Below are positions 55,412-64,000 of a stretch of 64,000 nt of DNA, piece by piece (within the stretch, counting starts at the first letter, position 1; each line of letters begins with the position of its first letter). The DNA is from Catellatospora vulcania (GTDB lineage: Bacteria; Actinomycetota; Actinomycetes; Mycobacteriales; Micromonosporaceae), in the NCBI RefSeq assembly GCF_009720385.1, contig NZ_ML769301.1:863898-927897 (forward strand). Reading direction: 5' to 3'. The notes under the pieces are model-generated. The model was not told the DNA's origin. It did not search any database and was given only the letters and a program-made list of their open reading frames with translations. The position numbers and the translations under genes are program-made.

Positions 55412-56911
55412 ATGGATTTCGATTATGTGATCGTCGGTGCCGGTTCAGCAGGCTGTGTCCTGGCGGCACGGCTGTCTGAGCAGCCGGATGTGAGCGTCCT
55501 GCTGTTGGAGACCGGCCCCGCGGACACCCGCCCGGAGATCCACGTGCCGCCGGCGTGGCCCGCCCTGTGGGGCACCGAAGTCGATCATGCGTACCGGACG
55601 GTGCCGCAGAGCGCGATGGGCGGTCTGGAGCACAACTGGCCTCGTGGGCGAACGCTGGGCGGAAGCAGTTCGATCAACGCCATGGTCTACCTGCGTGGCC
55701 ATCGCAACGACTTCGACTCGTGGGCTCATGGCGGCGCGCCCGGTTGGGCGTATGACGACGTCCTGCCGTACTTCCAGCGAATGGAGACGGTGCCGGACGG
55801 GGATCTGCGGTATCGCGGCTTTCGCGGGCCGATGCTGCCCCAGAGGTCGGCCACGCCCAATCCGCTTTCGCAGGTCTTCGTGGATGCCGCCGCACAGGCC
55901 GGTCATCCGGTCACCGGCGACTTCAACGGTGCGGTGCAGGAAGGAGCCGGCTGGCATGACCTGACCATCTGCCTCGGAAAGCGGCAGAGTACCGCGGTCG
56001 CGTATCTGCGACCGGCGCTACGTCGCTCGAACCTCACGGTGTGGACCGAGTCGCGCGCGACAAGCCTGCTCGTGCGCAATGGCCGCTGTACGGGTGTCCT
56101 CGTGCGACACAACTGCGAACTTGTCGACGTACGCGCCAACCGAGAGGTGATCGTGTCGTCCGGTGCGGTGGACTCACCACGCCTGCTGCTGCTGTCGGGG
56201 ATAGGGCCGGCAGACGAACTGCGGCAGGCGGGCGTCAAGGTGGTGCACGACCTTCCCGGCGTCGGAAGGAACCTGCAGGACCACCCGCTGACCGGTGTGG
56301 TCTTCGAGTCCACGCGGCAGATTCCGCCCGGCAACGCCAACCACGCGGAGACCTCGCTGCTGTATCGCAGCAGTGAGGCCGTCGGCGGGCCTGACGCGCA
56401 GATCATGTTCATGCATGTGCCGTTCCACTACCTGGCGGCGTTCGGCTCTCCGGCAGACAGCTTCACGTTCGGCGTGTCCGTCGTGCCCCGCAGTCGAGGA
56501 TCCGTCCGACTGGCGAACCGTGATCCGGACAGCAGCCCGCTGATCGATCCGAACTATCTGGCCGATCTCAGCGATCGGCGTCGTCTGGCCGAGGGCGTGG
56601 AGAAGGCGCGAACCATCGCCGCGAGTGCGGCATTCGATCCGTGGCGCGGACCGGAACTGCTGCCAGGAAGCGACCTCGGCGTCGAGGAGTATGTCCGTAC
56701 AGGAACGGGAACCTATTTCCACCCGGCCGGAAGCTGCAAGATGGGCACTGACGACCAATGCGTGGTCACGCCGCAGCTACGGGTGCATGGCATCGAGAAC
56801 CTCCGCGTCATCGACGCGTCGGTGATGCCGACACTTGTCAGCGTGAACACCAACGCCGCCACCATCATGATCGCCGAGCGCGGCGCTGAGCTGATCCGGA
56901 CAGAGGGCTGA
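55412..56911 (+). CDS. GMC family flavin oxidoreductase (choline-dehydrogenase-like)
   Basis: A 499-residue FAD enzyme. The dinucleotide motif is VGAGSAGCVLAARL (residues 8-21), followed by PRGRTLGGSSSINAMVYLRG (GMC signature 1), GAVDSPRLLLLSGIG (signature 2) and the C-terminal HPAGSCKMG with catalytic His, then VNTNAATIMIAERGA. It oxidises an alcohol; substrate unknown. The ATG has GGAGGAAG upstream. No betaine genes are adjacent. Confidence 0.92.
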   Translation: MDFDYVIVGAGSAGCVLAARLSEQPDVSVLLLETGPADTRPEIHVPPAWPALWGTEVDHAYRTVPQSAMGGLEHNWPRGRTLGGSSSINAMVYLRGHRNDFDSWAHGGAPGWAYDDVLPYFQRMETVPDGDLRYRGFRGPMLPQRSATPNPLSQVFVDAAAQAGHPVTGDFNGAVQEGAGWHDLTICLGKRQSTAVAYLRPALRRSNLTVWTESRATSLLVRNGRCTGVLVRHNCELVDVRANREVIVSSGAVDSPRLLLLSGIGPADELRQAGVKVVHDLPGVGRNLQDHPLTGVVFESTRQIPPGNANHAETSLLYRSSEAVGGPDAQIMFMHVPFHYLAAFGSPADSFTFGVSVVPRSRGSVRLANRDPDSSPLIDPNYLADLSDRRRLAEGVEKARTIAASAAFDPWRGPELLPGSDLGVEEYVRTGTGTYFHPAGSCKMGTDDQCVVTPQLRVHGIENLRVIDASVMPTLVSVNTNAATIMIAERGAELIRTEG

Positions 56912-57167
56912 GCAGGCTGGGCGCTTCCGTGCCCTGAACGGCCCTCGCTCACGCCAAATCGGTAGATAACTTCCGTAACGGGCGTAGCATTGCGTCCGCA
57001 GCGCGGCATCCGATGTCGGGGCGACTCGTTCAATGCGGTGGCGGTCACGCAACGTGCCTGAAGTTGCCCTTGGACCTTCTTATGTCTTGCACGACCAAAC
57101 TCTCGCGCTGGCGCCAGTGCGTCTTGGGTCGGCCGCTGGCGCAGCGCAAGCTTTTCGGAGGAGAACC

Positions 57168-58019
57168 ATGAAACCCACACCGAAATCGCGTTTGTCGGGG
57201 CTCGCGGCCAGTGTGCTGGTGGCGACTCTCGCCGTGACCGCATCTGTTATTGCCAACTCTGTCACCACGTCGGCGGGCGCCGCAGAACCTCAGCCCGTTC
57301 AGCAGCAGGACAAGCCGACGGTGGTATTGGTGCACGGCGCGTTCGCCGACGCGTCTAGCTGGAACGGCGTGATCGAGCGTCTGCAGGCCGAGGGTTACCC
57401 GGTGGTGGCGCCGGCCAACCCACTGCGGGACCTGGCGACGGACTCGGCTTATCTGCGCCGTGTGCTCAACAGCGTGCAAGGCCCCATCGTGCTGGCTGGG
57501 CACTCCTACGGCGGGGCCGTCATGTCGAGCGCCGCCGCTGGTGATCCGGACGTGAAAGCGCTGGTCTACATAACAGCGCTGGCACCGGATGTCGGGGAGA
57601 CCACTGCGGAGTTGGTCAACAGATTCCCCGGCAACACGCTGGGTGCGAACCTGCAGTCGGTGCCGTTCCCGCTGCCCGGCGGAGGCGAGGGCACCGACCT
57701 GTACGTCAAGCGCGAGGCGTTCCGGGAGCACTTCGCGGCCGACGTCCCTGCACCGACCGCGGCCTTGATGGCGGTCACGCAGCGTCCGGCCGCTACTGCC
57801 GCGCTGGAGGGCAAGGCGGTCGAGGCGGCCTGGAAGGTCATTCCGTCATGGGCGCTGCTGGCCACCGAGGACAGGGCGATCCCGCTGGCCGCCCAGAAGT
57901 TCATGGCCGAACGCGCCAAGTCCAAGACCGCGGAAGTCAAGGCATCCCATGCCGTCCCGGTCTCCCAACCCGGCGCGGTCGCCGACCTCATCATCGAAGC
58001 GGCCGGCGCCTCCAAGTAG
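57168..58019 (+). CDS. exported alpha/beta hydrolase
   Basis: A 283-residue protein with a cleavable signal peptide (basic KPTPKSR, hydrophobic LAASVLVATLAVTASVIA, likely cleavage near SAGAA). The hydrolase core has VVLVHGAFADASSW, the nucleophile elbow GHSYGG, ALVYITALAPD and a late histidine in VKASHAVPVSQP. This is the pattern of small esterase-like proteins of the RsbQ/salicylate-binding type. GGAGGAG precedes the ATG. Its extracellular substrate is unknown. Confidence 0.88.
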   Translation: MKPTPKSRLSGLAASVLVATLAVTASVIANSVTTSAGAAEPQPVQQQDKPTVVLVHGAFADASSWNGVIERLQAEGYPVVAPANPLRDLATDSAYLRRVLNSVQGPIVLAGHSYGGAVMSSAAAGDPDVKALVYITALAPDVGETTAELVNRFPGNTLGANLQSVPFPLPGGGEGTDLYVKREAFREHFAADVPAPTAALMAVTQRPAATAALEGKAVEAAWKVIPSWALLATEDRAIPLAAQKFMAERAKSKTAEVKASHAVPVSQPGAVADLIIEAAGASK

Positions 58020-58022
58020 GCC

Positions 58023-58509
58023 TGGCCGGTGGGGCCGGCAGCGTTCGTATCCGGGAGGCCGTCCACCCGGTACGGCTCGCAAGGCGAAGCTCCCGCAGAA
58101 GCGCGAAGCACGCATCTGCGGGAGTTGGTCGATGTCGTCGTGCGGCCCGTGGTGGACGGCCACGACCGGGCCGGCCGGCGCGAGCTCGACGACCTCGATC
58201 CGGCCGGACGCGCGTGGGTCACGGACCGGTGGGAAGACGCACACGACACCGCGCCGTGGGTGAGCAGCTCGTTGGCGTAGTGCCCACCGGGCGGTCAGGT
58301 GCGCTGGGCAGGTCGGAAGGCCGCATCCAGCTCGGCCATGGCCGCGTCGTACCCGCGATCACACGGTCGAGCGTGACGTGGCCGTCCCCGGCGGCGACGA
58401 GAGGGGCTGGCACTGACCGCATCTCGACCTGCAACAGCCCGGCCTTGTGGTAGCGGAGCAACGTCCGCACGCTCAGGCGGGTTACCGTCGCGAACTCCCC
58501 GATCGTCAC
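58023..58509 (-). pseudogene. MerR regulator with GyrI-like effector domain, broken
   Basis: The GTG at 58509 opens a MerR HTH (TIGEFATVTRLSVRTLLRYH, KAGLLQ). The frame is then lost. An effector-binding region typical of BmrR-like MerR proteins reappears in other frames: GRIEVVELAPAGPVVAVHHG then PHDDIDQLPQM near 58190-58110, and EPYRVDGLPDTNAAG near 58040-58080. Several frame changes and a shortened middle make the product non-functional. Its divergent promoter at 58558 is intact. Confidence 0.7.
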
Positions 58510-58557
58510 CGCCGCCCGTACGCCCCTAGTCTGCTCCGGCGCTCCGGGAGTCGCCAG

Positions 58558-58588
58558 TTGACCCTCTCCTTGCGGGAGACCTGACAGT
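58558..58588 (+). promoter_or_regulatory. MerR-type promoter with 19-bp spacer
   Basis: -35 TTGACC (58558-58563), 19-base spacer with TCTCC...GGAGA symmetry, -10 GACAGT (58583-58588), ATG six bases later. The divergent neighbour is a broken MerR gene, its likely former activator. Confidence 0.7.
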
Positions 58589-58594
58589 GGTCGT

Positions 58595-58960
58595 ATGAAA
58601 ACGGACTGGAGTCGGGCAACCCCGATCGCCTCGTCGGCATTGCCGGCCCAACTCACCACCTACCTCGACGCGCATCGAGCCCGCGACGTCAGTGCCGCAA
58701 TCGTGTGCTACACCCAGGATGCCGTGGTGGCCGACGATGGGCACACCTATCGTGGTCTGGAGGAGATTCGGACCTGGCTGGGCCGCTCGGCGAGCGAGTA
58801 CACGTTCACCGCCGAACTCACCGGTGCCGGCAGGATCGACGAGATGCACTACGACGTCGTCCAGCATCTCGAAGGAGACTTTCCCGGTGGGGTGGTCGAC
58901 CTGCATTACCGGTTCACGATGCGTGGCCCGCTGATCGCGGCGCTGCATATCGCACCGTAG
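58595..58960 (+). CDS. SnoaL-like/NTF2-fold protein
   Basis: A 121-residue single-domain protein of the SnoaL/ketosteroid-isomerase fold: YLDAHRARDVSAAIVCYTQD, AVVADDGHTYRGLEEIRTWL, and strands DVVQHLEGDFPGGVVDLHYR. The ATG is leaderless, six bases after the MerR-type -10 box. Its activity is unknown; such proteins often accompany short-chain dehydrogenases, and one follows. Confidence 0.8.
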   Translation: MKTDWSRATPIASSALPAQLTTYLDAHRARDVSAAIVCYTQDAVVADDGHTYRGLEEIRTWLGRSASEYTFTAELTGAGRIDEMHYDVVQHLEGDFPGGVVDLHYRFTMRGPLIAALHIAP

Positions 58961-59060
58961 CGTGTTTTCACACGATTGCGGTATTGCTGAGGCGGCGTCC
59001 GTATCCAGTTTTCGGCCATCGGATGGTCACCATCGGAATATGATCATGGTGGGGGAAGAC

Positions 59061-59903
59061 ATGAGGACATGGTTCATCACCGGTGGCACGCCGGGTGGGT
59101 TCGGTTTGGCCTACGCCGAGGCCGCACTCGATGCCGGCGATCGCGTGGTGCTGACCGCGCGGCGGGTCGAGCGGCTGAAGGAGTGGGCACAGGCGTACGG
59201 CGACCGGGTGCTGGTCCTTCCCCTGGACGTCACCGACGACCAGCAGGTGATCGACTCCGTAAGGGCTGCCGAAGGGCATTTCGGCGCCGTCGACGTGCTG
59301 GTGAACAACGCCGGCCGGGGCTGGTACGGGTCCATCGAGGGCATGGCCGACGACGCCGTGCGGCAGATGTTCGAACTGAACTTCTTCGCGGTGCTGTCGG
59401 TCACGCGTGCCGTGCTGCCGGGCATGCGAGCCCGACGCCGGGGATGGATCATCAACATGTCCTCCGTGGCCGGGCTGCGCGGGGTGACCGGATTCGGCTA
59501 CTACAGCGCCTCCAAATTCGCGGTCGAGGCGGTCACCGAGGTGCTGCGCAACGAGGTGGAGCCGCTGGGCATCCGGGTGATGGCGGTCGAGCCAGGGGCG
59601 TTCCGGACCAGGGCCTATGCGGGCTTCGCCGACGAGGCCGTCGATGAGACCATCGCCGAGTACCAGCCGATGCTGCAGGACGTCCGCAGCGCGATGATCG
59701 ACCAGGACGGCAAGCAGCCCGGCGACCCGCAGCGCGGAGCTCGCGCGGTCATCGCCGCCATGGCCCAGGCGTCGCCGCCGCACCGGCTGGTTCTGGGCAG
59801 CGGCGCGTTCGACGTCGTGGTGAAGACGATCGAAGAGAACCTGGCCGACATCCGCAACTCCGAAGCGCTGTCACGTCGGGCCGACTTCCCTGCCACCGTA
59901 TAG
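59061..59903 (+). CDS. short-chain dehydrogenase/reductase
   Basis: A 280-residue SDR. The cofactor motif is FITGGTPGGFGLA, with VLVNNAGRGWYGS, the catalytic serine in INMSSVAGL and Y-x-x-x-K in YYSASKF. The Arg in LTARR after strand 2 suggests NADPH preference. GGGGGAAG precedes the ATG. It follows the SnoaL-like gene by 100 bases and may be part of the same MerR-controlled response. Confidence 0.9.
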   Translation: MRTWFITGGTPGGFGLAYAEAALDAGDRVVLTARRVERLKEWAQAYGDRVLVLPLDVTDDQQVIDSVRAAEGHFGAVDVLVNNAGRGWYGSIEGMADDAVRQMFELNFFAVLSVTRAVLPGMRARRRGWIINMSSVAGLRGVTGFGYYSASKFAVEAVTEVLRNEVEPLGIRVMAVEPGAFRTRAYAGFADEAVDETIAEYQPMLQDVRSAMIDQDGKQPGDPQRGARAVIAAMAQASPPHRLVLGSGAFDVVVKTIEENLADIRNSEALSRRADFPATV

Positions 59904-60044
59904 CCGTCCAGCGGACCTGGACGTTTGAAACGCTCCGACGGAGCAGGGCCGCCATCACCGGCTGGCTCAGTCAGCAATCGCCGCGGTTCTGCTCGCGCTG
60001 GGTGATGCCACCGGCCGGGTGTGCCCGCCGCTGACATCGGGCGG

Positions 60045-60337
60045 TCACGACAGCGCCTCGCCCGCGACCCGTTCAGTGCTGTCCCGAGCCGTCATGGCCT
60101 CGGTGGCGGGTGCGGGGGTGCCGCCGGTCACCAGCGCGTTGATCCGGACCACTGTCGCTGCCGTGTCGAGCGCGGCCGAACGGGTGAGTCCGATGACGCT
60201 GTGCTCGGCGGCTGTAGGAGGCCATGCCGGGCGCGCATCTTGGCGCCCTCGGCGGTGACCCGCTCGGCGACTGCCCGGCCCATCCCGGAGGTCGCGCCGG
60301 TGACCGGGATGACCTTGTCGGTGAAGTGTGCAGACAC
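60045..60337 (-). pseudogene. short-chain dehydrogenase relic with internal deletion
   Basis: The ATG at 60337 gives SAHFTDKVIPVTGATSGMGR and AVAERVTAEGAKM, a normal SDR N-terminus. The catalytic middle is absent. A different frame then gives the SDR C-terminal helix and strand (AAEHSVIGLTRSAALDTAAT, VVRINALVTGGTPAPATEAM) to a stop at 60045. Deletion plus frameshift, hence inactive. It lies just downstream of the quinone oxidoreductase gene on the same strand. Confidence 0.75.
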
Positions 60338-60383
60338 GGTTGTTCCTCTTTCGAACGCGTCTTTGGCACGCGCCGAACTGTTG

Positions 60384-61367
60384 TCAGAAGGTCAGGACGA
60401 ACCGCCCGCGTACCCCACCCGCCTCGAGCCGACGGTGGGCGTCTGATGCCTGGGCTGCGGGCATGACCTCGGCGACCCGGGGCGTGAGCACGCCGGCACC
60501 GGCGAGGCGGCGGATCTCGTCGAGCTTGTCGGTGCGGCCGTCGTACTCGGGCACGAACGGGGACAGCACCTTGATCCCGCGGGTGCTTCCGGCGGTATAG
60601 CCGCCGGGCTCCTCGGCCTGCCGGAACCTGATGAAGGTGCCGCCGTCACGGACGGCGTCGAGCAGCCGCGGCCCGAACAGCGCCACGTCGGCGACCGCGT
60701 CCACGCCCTCGGGATACCGTGCCCGGATACTGTCGACGACCCCGCGTCCCCGGGGCACGACCTCGGTCGCGCCGAGCTCGCCGACGAGCTGCTCGTCGGC
60801 CCGGGCGGCGTCGGCGATCACGGTCAGCCCGGCGTGGGCGGCCAGCTGGACCAGGTATCCGCCGAGCGCCCCGGCGGCCCCGATCACGGCGAGGGTCGAG
60901 CCGGGCGGCAGCCCCAGCTGGTCGAAGGCCAGCAGCGCGGTCAGGCCGTTCATAGGCAGCGTCGCCGCGGCCTCGTGACCGAACCCGTCCGGTGCGCGTA
61001 CCACCGAGCTCGCCGACAGGACCGCGTACTGCACGTAGCCGCCGCCCCGGTAGTCGACGGCGCCGTCGTCGGCGGGCAGGAACGGCATCAGCATCGCCAT
61101 CACCGGATCGCCGGTGCGCAGGCTGGTGTCGGTGTCTGGACCGATCTCGTCGACCACGCCCGCGACGTCCATCCCAGGTACATAGGGTGCGGGCACCCCT
61201 TCCAGTTCCATGGCCCATGTGCCGTCGCGCAGCAGCATGTCCGCCGGGTTCACTGCGGCAGCGTGCACCCGGATCCGGACCTGGCCCGGGCCGGCGTGTG
61301 GTTCCGGTACGTCGACGAGCCGCAGCACCTCCGGCCCACCGAACTTGTGCAGACCTACAGCTTTCAT
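60384..61367 (-). CDS. zinc-independent quinone-oxidoreductase-like MDR protein
   Basis: A 327-residue medium-chain reductase: KAVGLHKFGGPEVLRLVDVP, the GroES-like fold with VHAAAVNPADMLLR, and the NADPH motif VIGAAGALGGYLVQLAAHAG. Catalytic-zinc ligands are absent, as in the QOR group. The ATG at 61367 has GGAGGAAG. It diverges from an HxlR regulator, a common pairing in which the regulator senses electrophiles or quinones. Confidence 0.88.
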   Translation of the reverse strand: MKAVGLHKFGGPEVLRLVDVPEPHAGPGQVRIRVHAAAVNPADMLLRDGTWAMELEGVPAPYVPGMDVAGVVDEIGPDTDTSLRTGDPVMAMLMPFLPADDGAVDYRGGGYVQYAVLSASSVVRAPDGFGHEAAATLPMNGLTALLAFDQLGLPPGSTLAVIGAAGALGGYLVQLAAHAGLTVIADAARADEQLVGELGATEVVPRGRGVVDSIRARYPEGVDAVADVALFGPRLLDAVRDGGTFIRFRQAEEPGGYTAGSTRGIKVLSPFVPEYDGRTDKLDEIRRLAGAGVLTPRVAEVMPAAQASDAHRRLEAGGVRGRFVLTF

Positions 61368-61421
61368 GATCTTCCTCCGAGGATGTAGCTCCAGCTCACA
61401 AGTGGTGTCTATCACCTACCA

Positions 61422-61438
61422 GGTACCCGATCAGTACC
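61422..61438. promoter_or_regulatory. candidate HxlR operator GGTAC-N7-GTACC
   Basis: A perfect five-base inverted repeat with a seven-base spacer, in the divergent region 55 bases before the quinone-oxidoreductase start. A related TGGTA...TACCA pair lies at 61496-61515. The GGTAC type of symmetry fits HxlR-family sites. Confidence 0.5.
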
Positions 61439-61560
61439 GAACTTCGAGTGTCTGCAATACCGGCAAGAACGGAAAGAAGGCACTTCAAAGTGCCCTGGTA
61501 TTGCCAGAGGTACCAACCGAGTGACAGGTGGGACCTGGTATACGACATACACTCGTACGC

Positions 61561-61938
61561 ATGGCGCATCCGACCACCTCGACCAGCGAACGGGAACTGG
61601 CGAACTACGGTCAGGGCCGCGAGCTGGTGCGAGACGTGCTGGAGCGCATCGGCGACAAATGGTCCGTGGTGGTCATCTGCCAGCTGGGGCACACCACGAA
61701 GCGCTTCAACGAGCTCCGCCGGCTCAGCGAGCCGATCACCCAGCGCATGCTGAGCGCCACCCTGCGCGGCATGGAGCGCGACGGACTGGTCACCCGCACC
61801 CTGCACGACACCAGACCCCTGCGCGTCGACTACACGCTCACCCCGCGCGGCATCAGCCTGCTCGCCGCTGTACGACACCTCGCCTGCTGGGCGGTCGACA
61901 ACGCCGTCGGCATCCAGGCACGTTGCGCGCACCCGTAG
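61561..61938 (+). CDS. HxlR family transcriptional regulator
   Basis: A 125-residue winged-helix regulator. The family pattern is VLERIGDKWSVVVICQLGHT, TKRFNELRRLSEPITQRMLS, LRGMERDGLVTRT and VDYTLTPRGISLL. The ATG is seven bases after a TACACT box (leaderless). It probably represses the divergent oxidoreductase. The 3' end overlaps a minus-strand SUKH gene by 109 bases, which is unusual and points to a rearrangement joint. Confidence 0.88.
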   Translation: MAHPTTSTSERELANYGQGRELVRDVLERIGDKWSVVVICQLGHTTKRFNELRRLSEPITQRMLSATLRGMERDGLVTRTLHDTRPLRVDYTLTPRGISLLAAVRHLACWAVDNAVGIQARCAHP

Positions 61939-62429
61939 TGGACCAGGCAGATCGCGCCGCCGGTGAACCCCGGATCGAGGAAGACCGCGTACAGCCGCTC
62001 CTGCCATTCCTCCATGGCGGTGTCGAAGTCCTCGATGTCGTCGAATTTCTCCTCGTCGGGGCGCTCGTCGTCCAGCCGGGCGAGGATCTCACCGTAGGGG
62101 CGGTCCACCAGGAACGGCACCTTGACCAGGTCAAGATTGGTCATGTTGCTGCCGTCGCCGATCCAGCGCCATGTGCCCGAGTTGTCGCGCCGCACGGGGA
62201 AGACGCCGTACGCCGGGCCGGCGCCGCCCGCCGAGACCTGGGTCAGGAACGTGCGGTAGTCCTCGGGCAGGCTCACGCCGAGGCGATGTTCCAGGTCGGC
62301 GAGCTCGTCGGCGGTGAGAGGCGGATCCAGGCGCATCTGATGGTCGTCTGCGCCGAAGATCGTGTTGCGGTGGGGATGGCGGCCCAGGGCTTCGACGCGT
62401 TCGCGTACGCCCGACCAGTCGGTGCTCAT
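61830..62429 (-). CDS. SMI1/KNR4 (SUKH) family protein, 3' end replaced
   Basis: A 199-residue frame. Residues ~1-165 are a SUKH domain (LTADELADLEHRLGVSLPED, YRTFLTQVSAGGAGPAYGVF, WRWIGDGSNMTNLDL, FTGGAICLVHYGCAQRAW). After this the sequence is the antisense of the hxlR 3' end, so the natural C-terminus appears lost. SUKH proteins are often immunity proteins or part of toxin systems. It lies 18 bases after the upstream gene at 62448, in one operon. Confidence 0.7.
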   Translation of the reverse strand: MSTDWSGVRERVEALGRHPHRNTIFGADDHQMRLDPPLTADELADLEHRLGVSLPEDYRTFLTQVSAGGAGPAYGVFPVRRDNSGTWRWIGDGSNMTNLDLVKVPFLVDRPYGEILARLDDERPDEEKFDDIEDFDTAMEEWQERLYAVFLDPGFTGGAICLVHYGCAQRAWMPTALSTAQQARCRTAASRLMPRGVSV

Positions 62430-62447
62430 GTCAGCCTCCTGGGCTGG

Positions 62448-63404
62448 TCAGTCGTGCAGCGGGATGGCGGGACGGACGAGCATCTGGTCGAGGTACTCGG
62501 CCTCGTCCTGGACGAACTGGGCGTATTCGGCGTCGCGGTAGGCGGTCGCGACGGTGAGCCAGGAGACGAATTCGCCTGAACCGCCGCACACCATGGATCC
62601 GCCGTCGCCGCCACAGATCACGGCCGGGTCGGCGGTCCGCTCGTCGCGGTACGGGTCCTGCCCGATGGTCAGGCCGAACAGGTTCGGCTCGCGGTGCGGG
62701 CCGGTGCGCGCCGACCACGGATCACCGCCGCCGGGATAGGTGTCACCCCACCGGAACAGGGTCGTCGCACCGGCGCCACAGGCGTACTCCCACTCGTCAG
62801 GAGTCAGCAGCCGTCGGCCGAGCGCTGCGAGCCGGGCGGCCTCGTCGTCGTAGGACGGGGTGTCGTACATCCACGCGGCGCGCACCGAACCGTCCGGCGC
62901 CAGCAGCGCCCGCCCGAACCCGGCCCACTCGACCTGCTCCGGCATCGCCGAGCCGGTGACTGCGACCGTCTGCCGCAGTTCGTGAACGCGGCGCAGGACC
63001 GTCGGCTCGTCGACGGGCATCGCGGTCAACCCCGCCTGTACCGCCTCGACGGCGACCAGCAGCGTCGGCACCGACACGGTCCGTGGCGGCGACGTGCGCT
63101 CGGCGACGTATGCCCGGATGTCGTCGGGCAGGCCGAGGGCCTCGGCCGATTCGTGATAGCTGTCGACTTGCTCCGGAGTGGGGGAGAACCGGGTCGCGTC
63201 GTAGCCGACCTGGACCTGCCGTGCCGGGACCAGTGCGAACGGGACGCCGCCGACGTCGAACACGGCAGTCCGGGCAGCGCGGCCCGCGTACTCCTGTGGC
63301 CCGACCTCGACCGAGGCAGCGCTGACCCGATCGGCGATCCGGCTCGCCAACGCTTGGGCCTCGGCATCGTCCAGCGCCGTCCAGCGTTCCCACGTGATGT
63401 TCAC
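62448..63404 (-). CDS. hypothetical protein with FGE-sulfatase-like C-terminal fold
   Basis: A 318-residue protein from the GTG at 63404 (NITWERWTALDDAEAQALAS). The N-terminal half is unrecognised. The C-terminal half has RLLTPDEWEYACGAGATTLF then RWGDTYPGG and EPNLFGLTIG, resembling the formylglycine-generating-enzyme/EgtB-type fold (R-L-x-T-E-x-E-W-E-Y-A...F-x-W-G). The catalytic residues of formylglycine enzymes cannot be confirmed. It is co-directional with the SUKH gene. Confidence 0.6.
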   Translation of the reverse strand: MNITWERWTALDDAEAQALASRIADRVSAASVEVGPQEYAGRAARTAVFDVGGVPFALVPARQVQVGYDATRFSPTPEQVDSYHESAEALGLPDDIRAYVAERTSPPRTVSVPTLLVAVEAVQAGLTAMPVDEPTVLRRVHELRQTVAVTGSAMPEQVEWAGFGRALLAPDGSVRAAWMYDTPSYDDEAARLAALGRRLLTPDEWEYACGAGATTLFRWGDTYPGGGDPWSARTGPHREPNLFGLTIGQDPYRDERTADPAVICGGDGGSMVCGGSGEFVSWLTVATAYRDAEYAQFVQDEAEYLDQMLVRPAIPLHD

Positions 63405-63535
63405 GCGCGCATCATGCCCCGACCCGCCGACATCGCGCCGCCGGGCCAGGCGTCGCCGATTCCGCACATCGATGGCTGCGCGATGATCCCGAATCGAGCG
63501 AGCCGACCCACGTGGCGACGCGCGCCTCGTTGCCG

Positions 63536-63700
63536 TCAGCATCGGCCAGCCCTGACCACCTCGGCGTCGGTGACCAGGTGGCCGCCCGCGGTCGGATCCG
63601 GCGAGCCAGCGGTCGTCACCGTCACGGGTAGCGGCCGGTCGGTGATGCGTCCGGGCAGGTTGAACACGGTGCGGATCTCGCGCGGATCGCAGCGGTGGTC
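63536..63700 (-). pseudogene. relic of a flavin/F420 LLM-class oxidoreductase (tentative)
   Basis: The frame ending at 63536 contains CDPREIRTVFNLPGRITDRP then LPVTVTTAGSPDPTAGGH. The R-D-P-x-x-I-R...N-x-x-G-R-I pattern recalls the late helix/strand of luciferase-like monooxygenases. No catalytic core or start is present upstream. A short relic is likely; family assignment is weak. Confidence 0.3.
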
Positions 63701-64000
63701 GCAACGACTTATCCGGGGTCTTCGACGAAGCGCTTGATCTCGCGTGCCCACAAATGTGGGCTCGTGACTGCTGCCGGTAATCGCCGCGACCGGAATTTTA
63801 GAACTTCCGGAGCGGCTGTCCACTCCCGACCTATTTTGGATTGCAAATACAGGTAATCCAACAATTAGAAATGGGGTCAGCGCGAGAGTTCGGCCCAGGA
63901 CTGAGCCGTGTGCGACTGTCCAACGAGCTGTGTTGGGCAGCTAGGTCGCCGGCTAGCCACTCCGGCCCGAAGGGGCGGGAGACGGCCCCGAAGGGGCCGG
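63701..64000. other. intergenic end of window
   Basis: AT-richer around 63790-63870. GGCCCCGAAGGGGCC-type symmetry at 63984-63998 could be a small hairpin cut by the window edge. No gene recognised. Confidence 0.4.

Overview
The window looks like a chromosomal segment from a high-GC actinomycete, most likely a Micromonosporaceae-type organism. The grounds are the very high G+C, frequent GTG starts, many TAnnnT -10 boxes only 6-8 bases before the start codon (leaderless genes), the sdhCAB order beside a divergent LysR gene, and large perfect intergenic palindromes. Genus level is inference; no marker gene is present.

The left third (1-24.5 kb) reads as core chromosome: a winged-helix regulator with a membrane protein, AraC and LysR regulators, succinate dehydrogenase sdhCAB, a UbiA prenyltransferase, small enzymes (2-hydroxyacid dehydrogenase, phosphotransferase-like, YbaK, HIT, hydrolases, Nudix, YaaA), a solo IS200/IS605-type TnpB element at 15.6-17.0 kb, two tRNA genes, a paralogous two-gene unit, and a small HTH/Clp-N pair under a double palindromic operator.

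From 24.5 to 40 kb the character changes to accessory DNA. It opens with a coupled pair resembling the Streptomyces telomere proteins Tap and Tpg beside a MerR gene lacking its 5' half. Then come a P450 unit, two TetR systems with visible operators, a MEDS-STAS/anti-sigma-kinase pair, an Hsp20 gene, three small MerR paralogues and STAS proteins. Five genes here (Ohr, SUFU-domain, an unknown, MerR, STAS) are interrupted by single-base or few-base shifts, and four long G/C homopolymer blocks lie before hsp20. This is either a decaying island or a poorly assembled stretch.

From 40.3 to 48.9 kb, seven tightly packed minus-strand genes form one apparent operon: dnaK, grpE, cbpA-like dnaJ, cbpM-like, clpB, a zinc-ribbon thioredoxin, and a cyclic-nucleotide-binding-domain flavoprotein resembling thioredoxin reductase but without the CxxC pair. 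Together with hsp20, an hsp20 relic and the HspR-like MerR genes this is a candidate accessory protein-quality-control island that couples disaggregation, refolding and redox repair.

The right part (49.5-64 kb) holds a membrane protein, an OhrR-type regulator, an HD-GYP/GGDEF pair (c-di-GMP turnover), a GMC oxidoreductase, an exported hydrolase, a broken MerR gene with its still recognisable 19-bp-spacer promoter, SnoaL and SDR genes, an HxlR/quinone-oxidoreductase pair, a truncated SUKH gene and relics of further enzymes.
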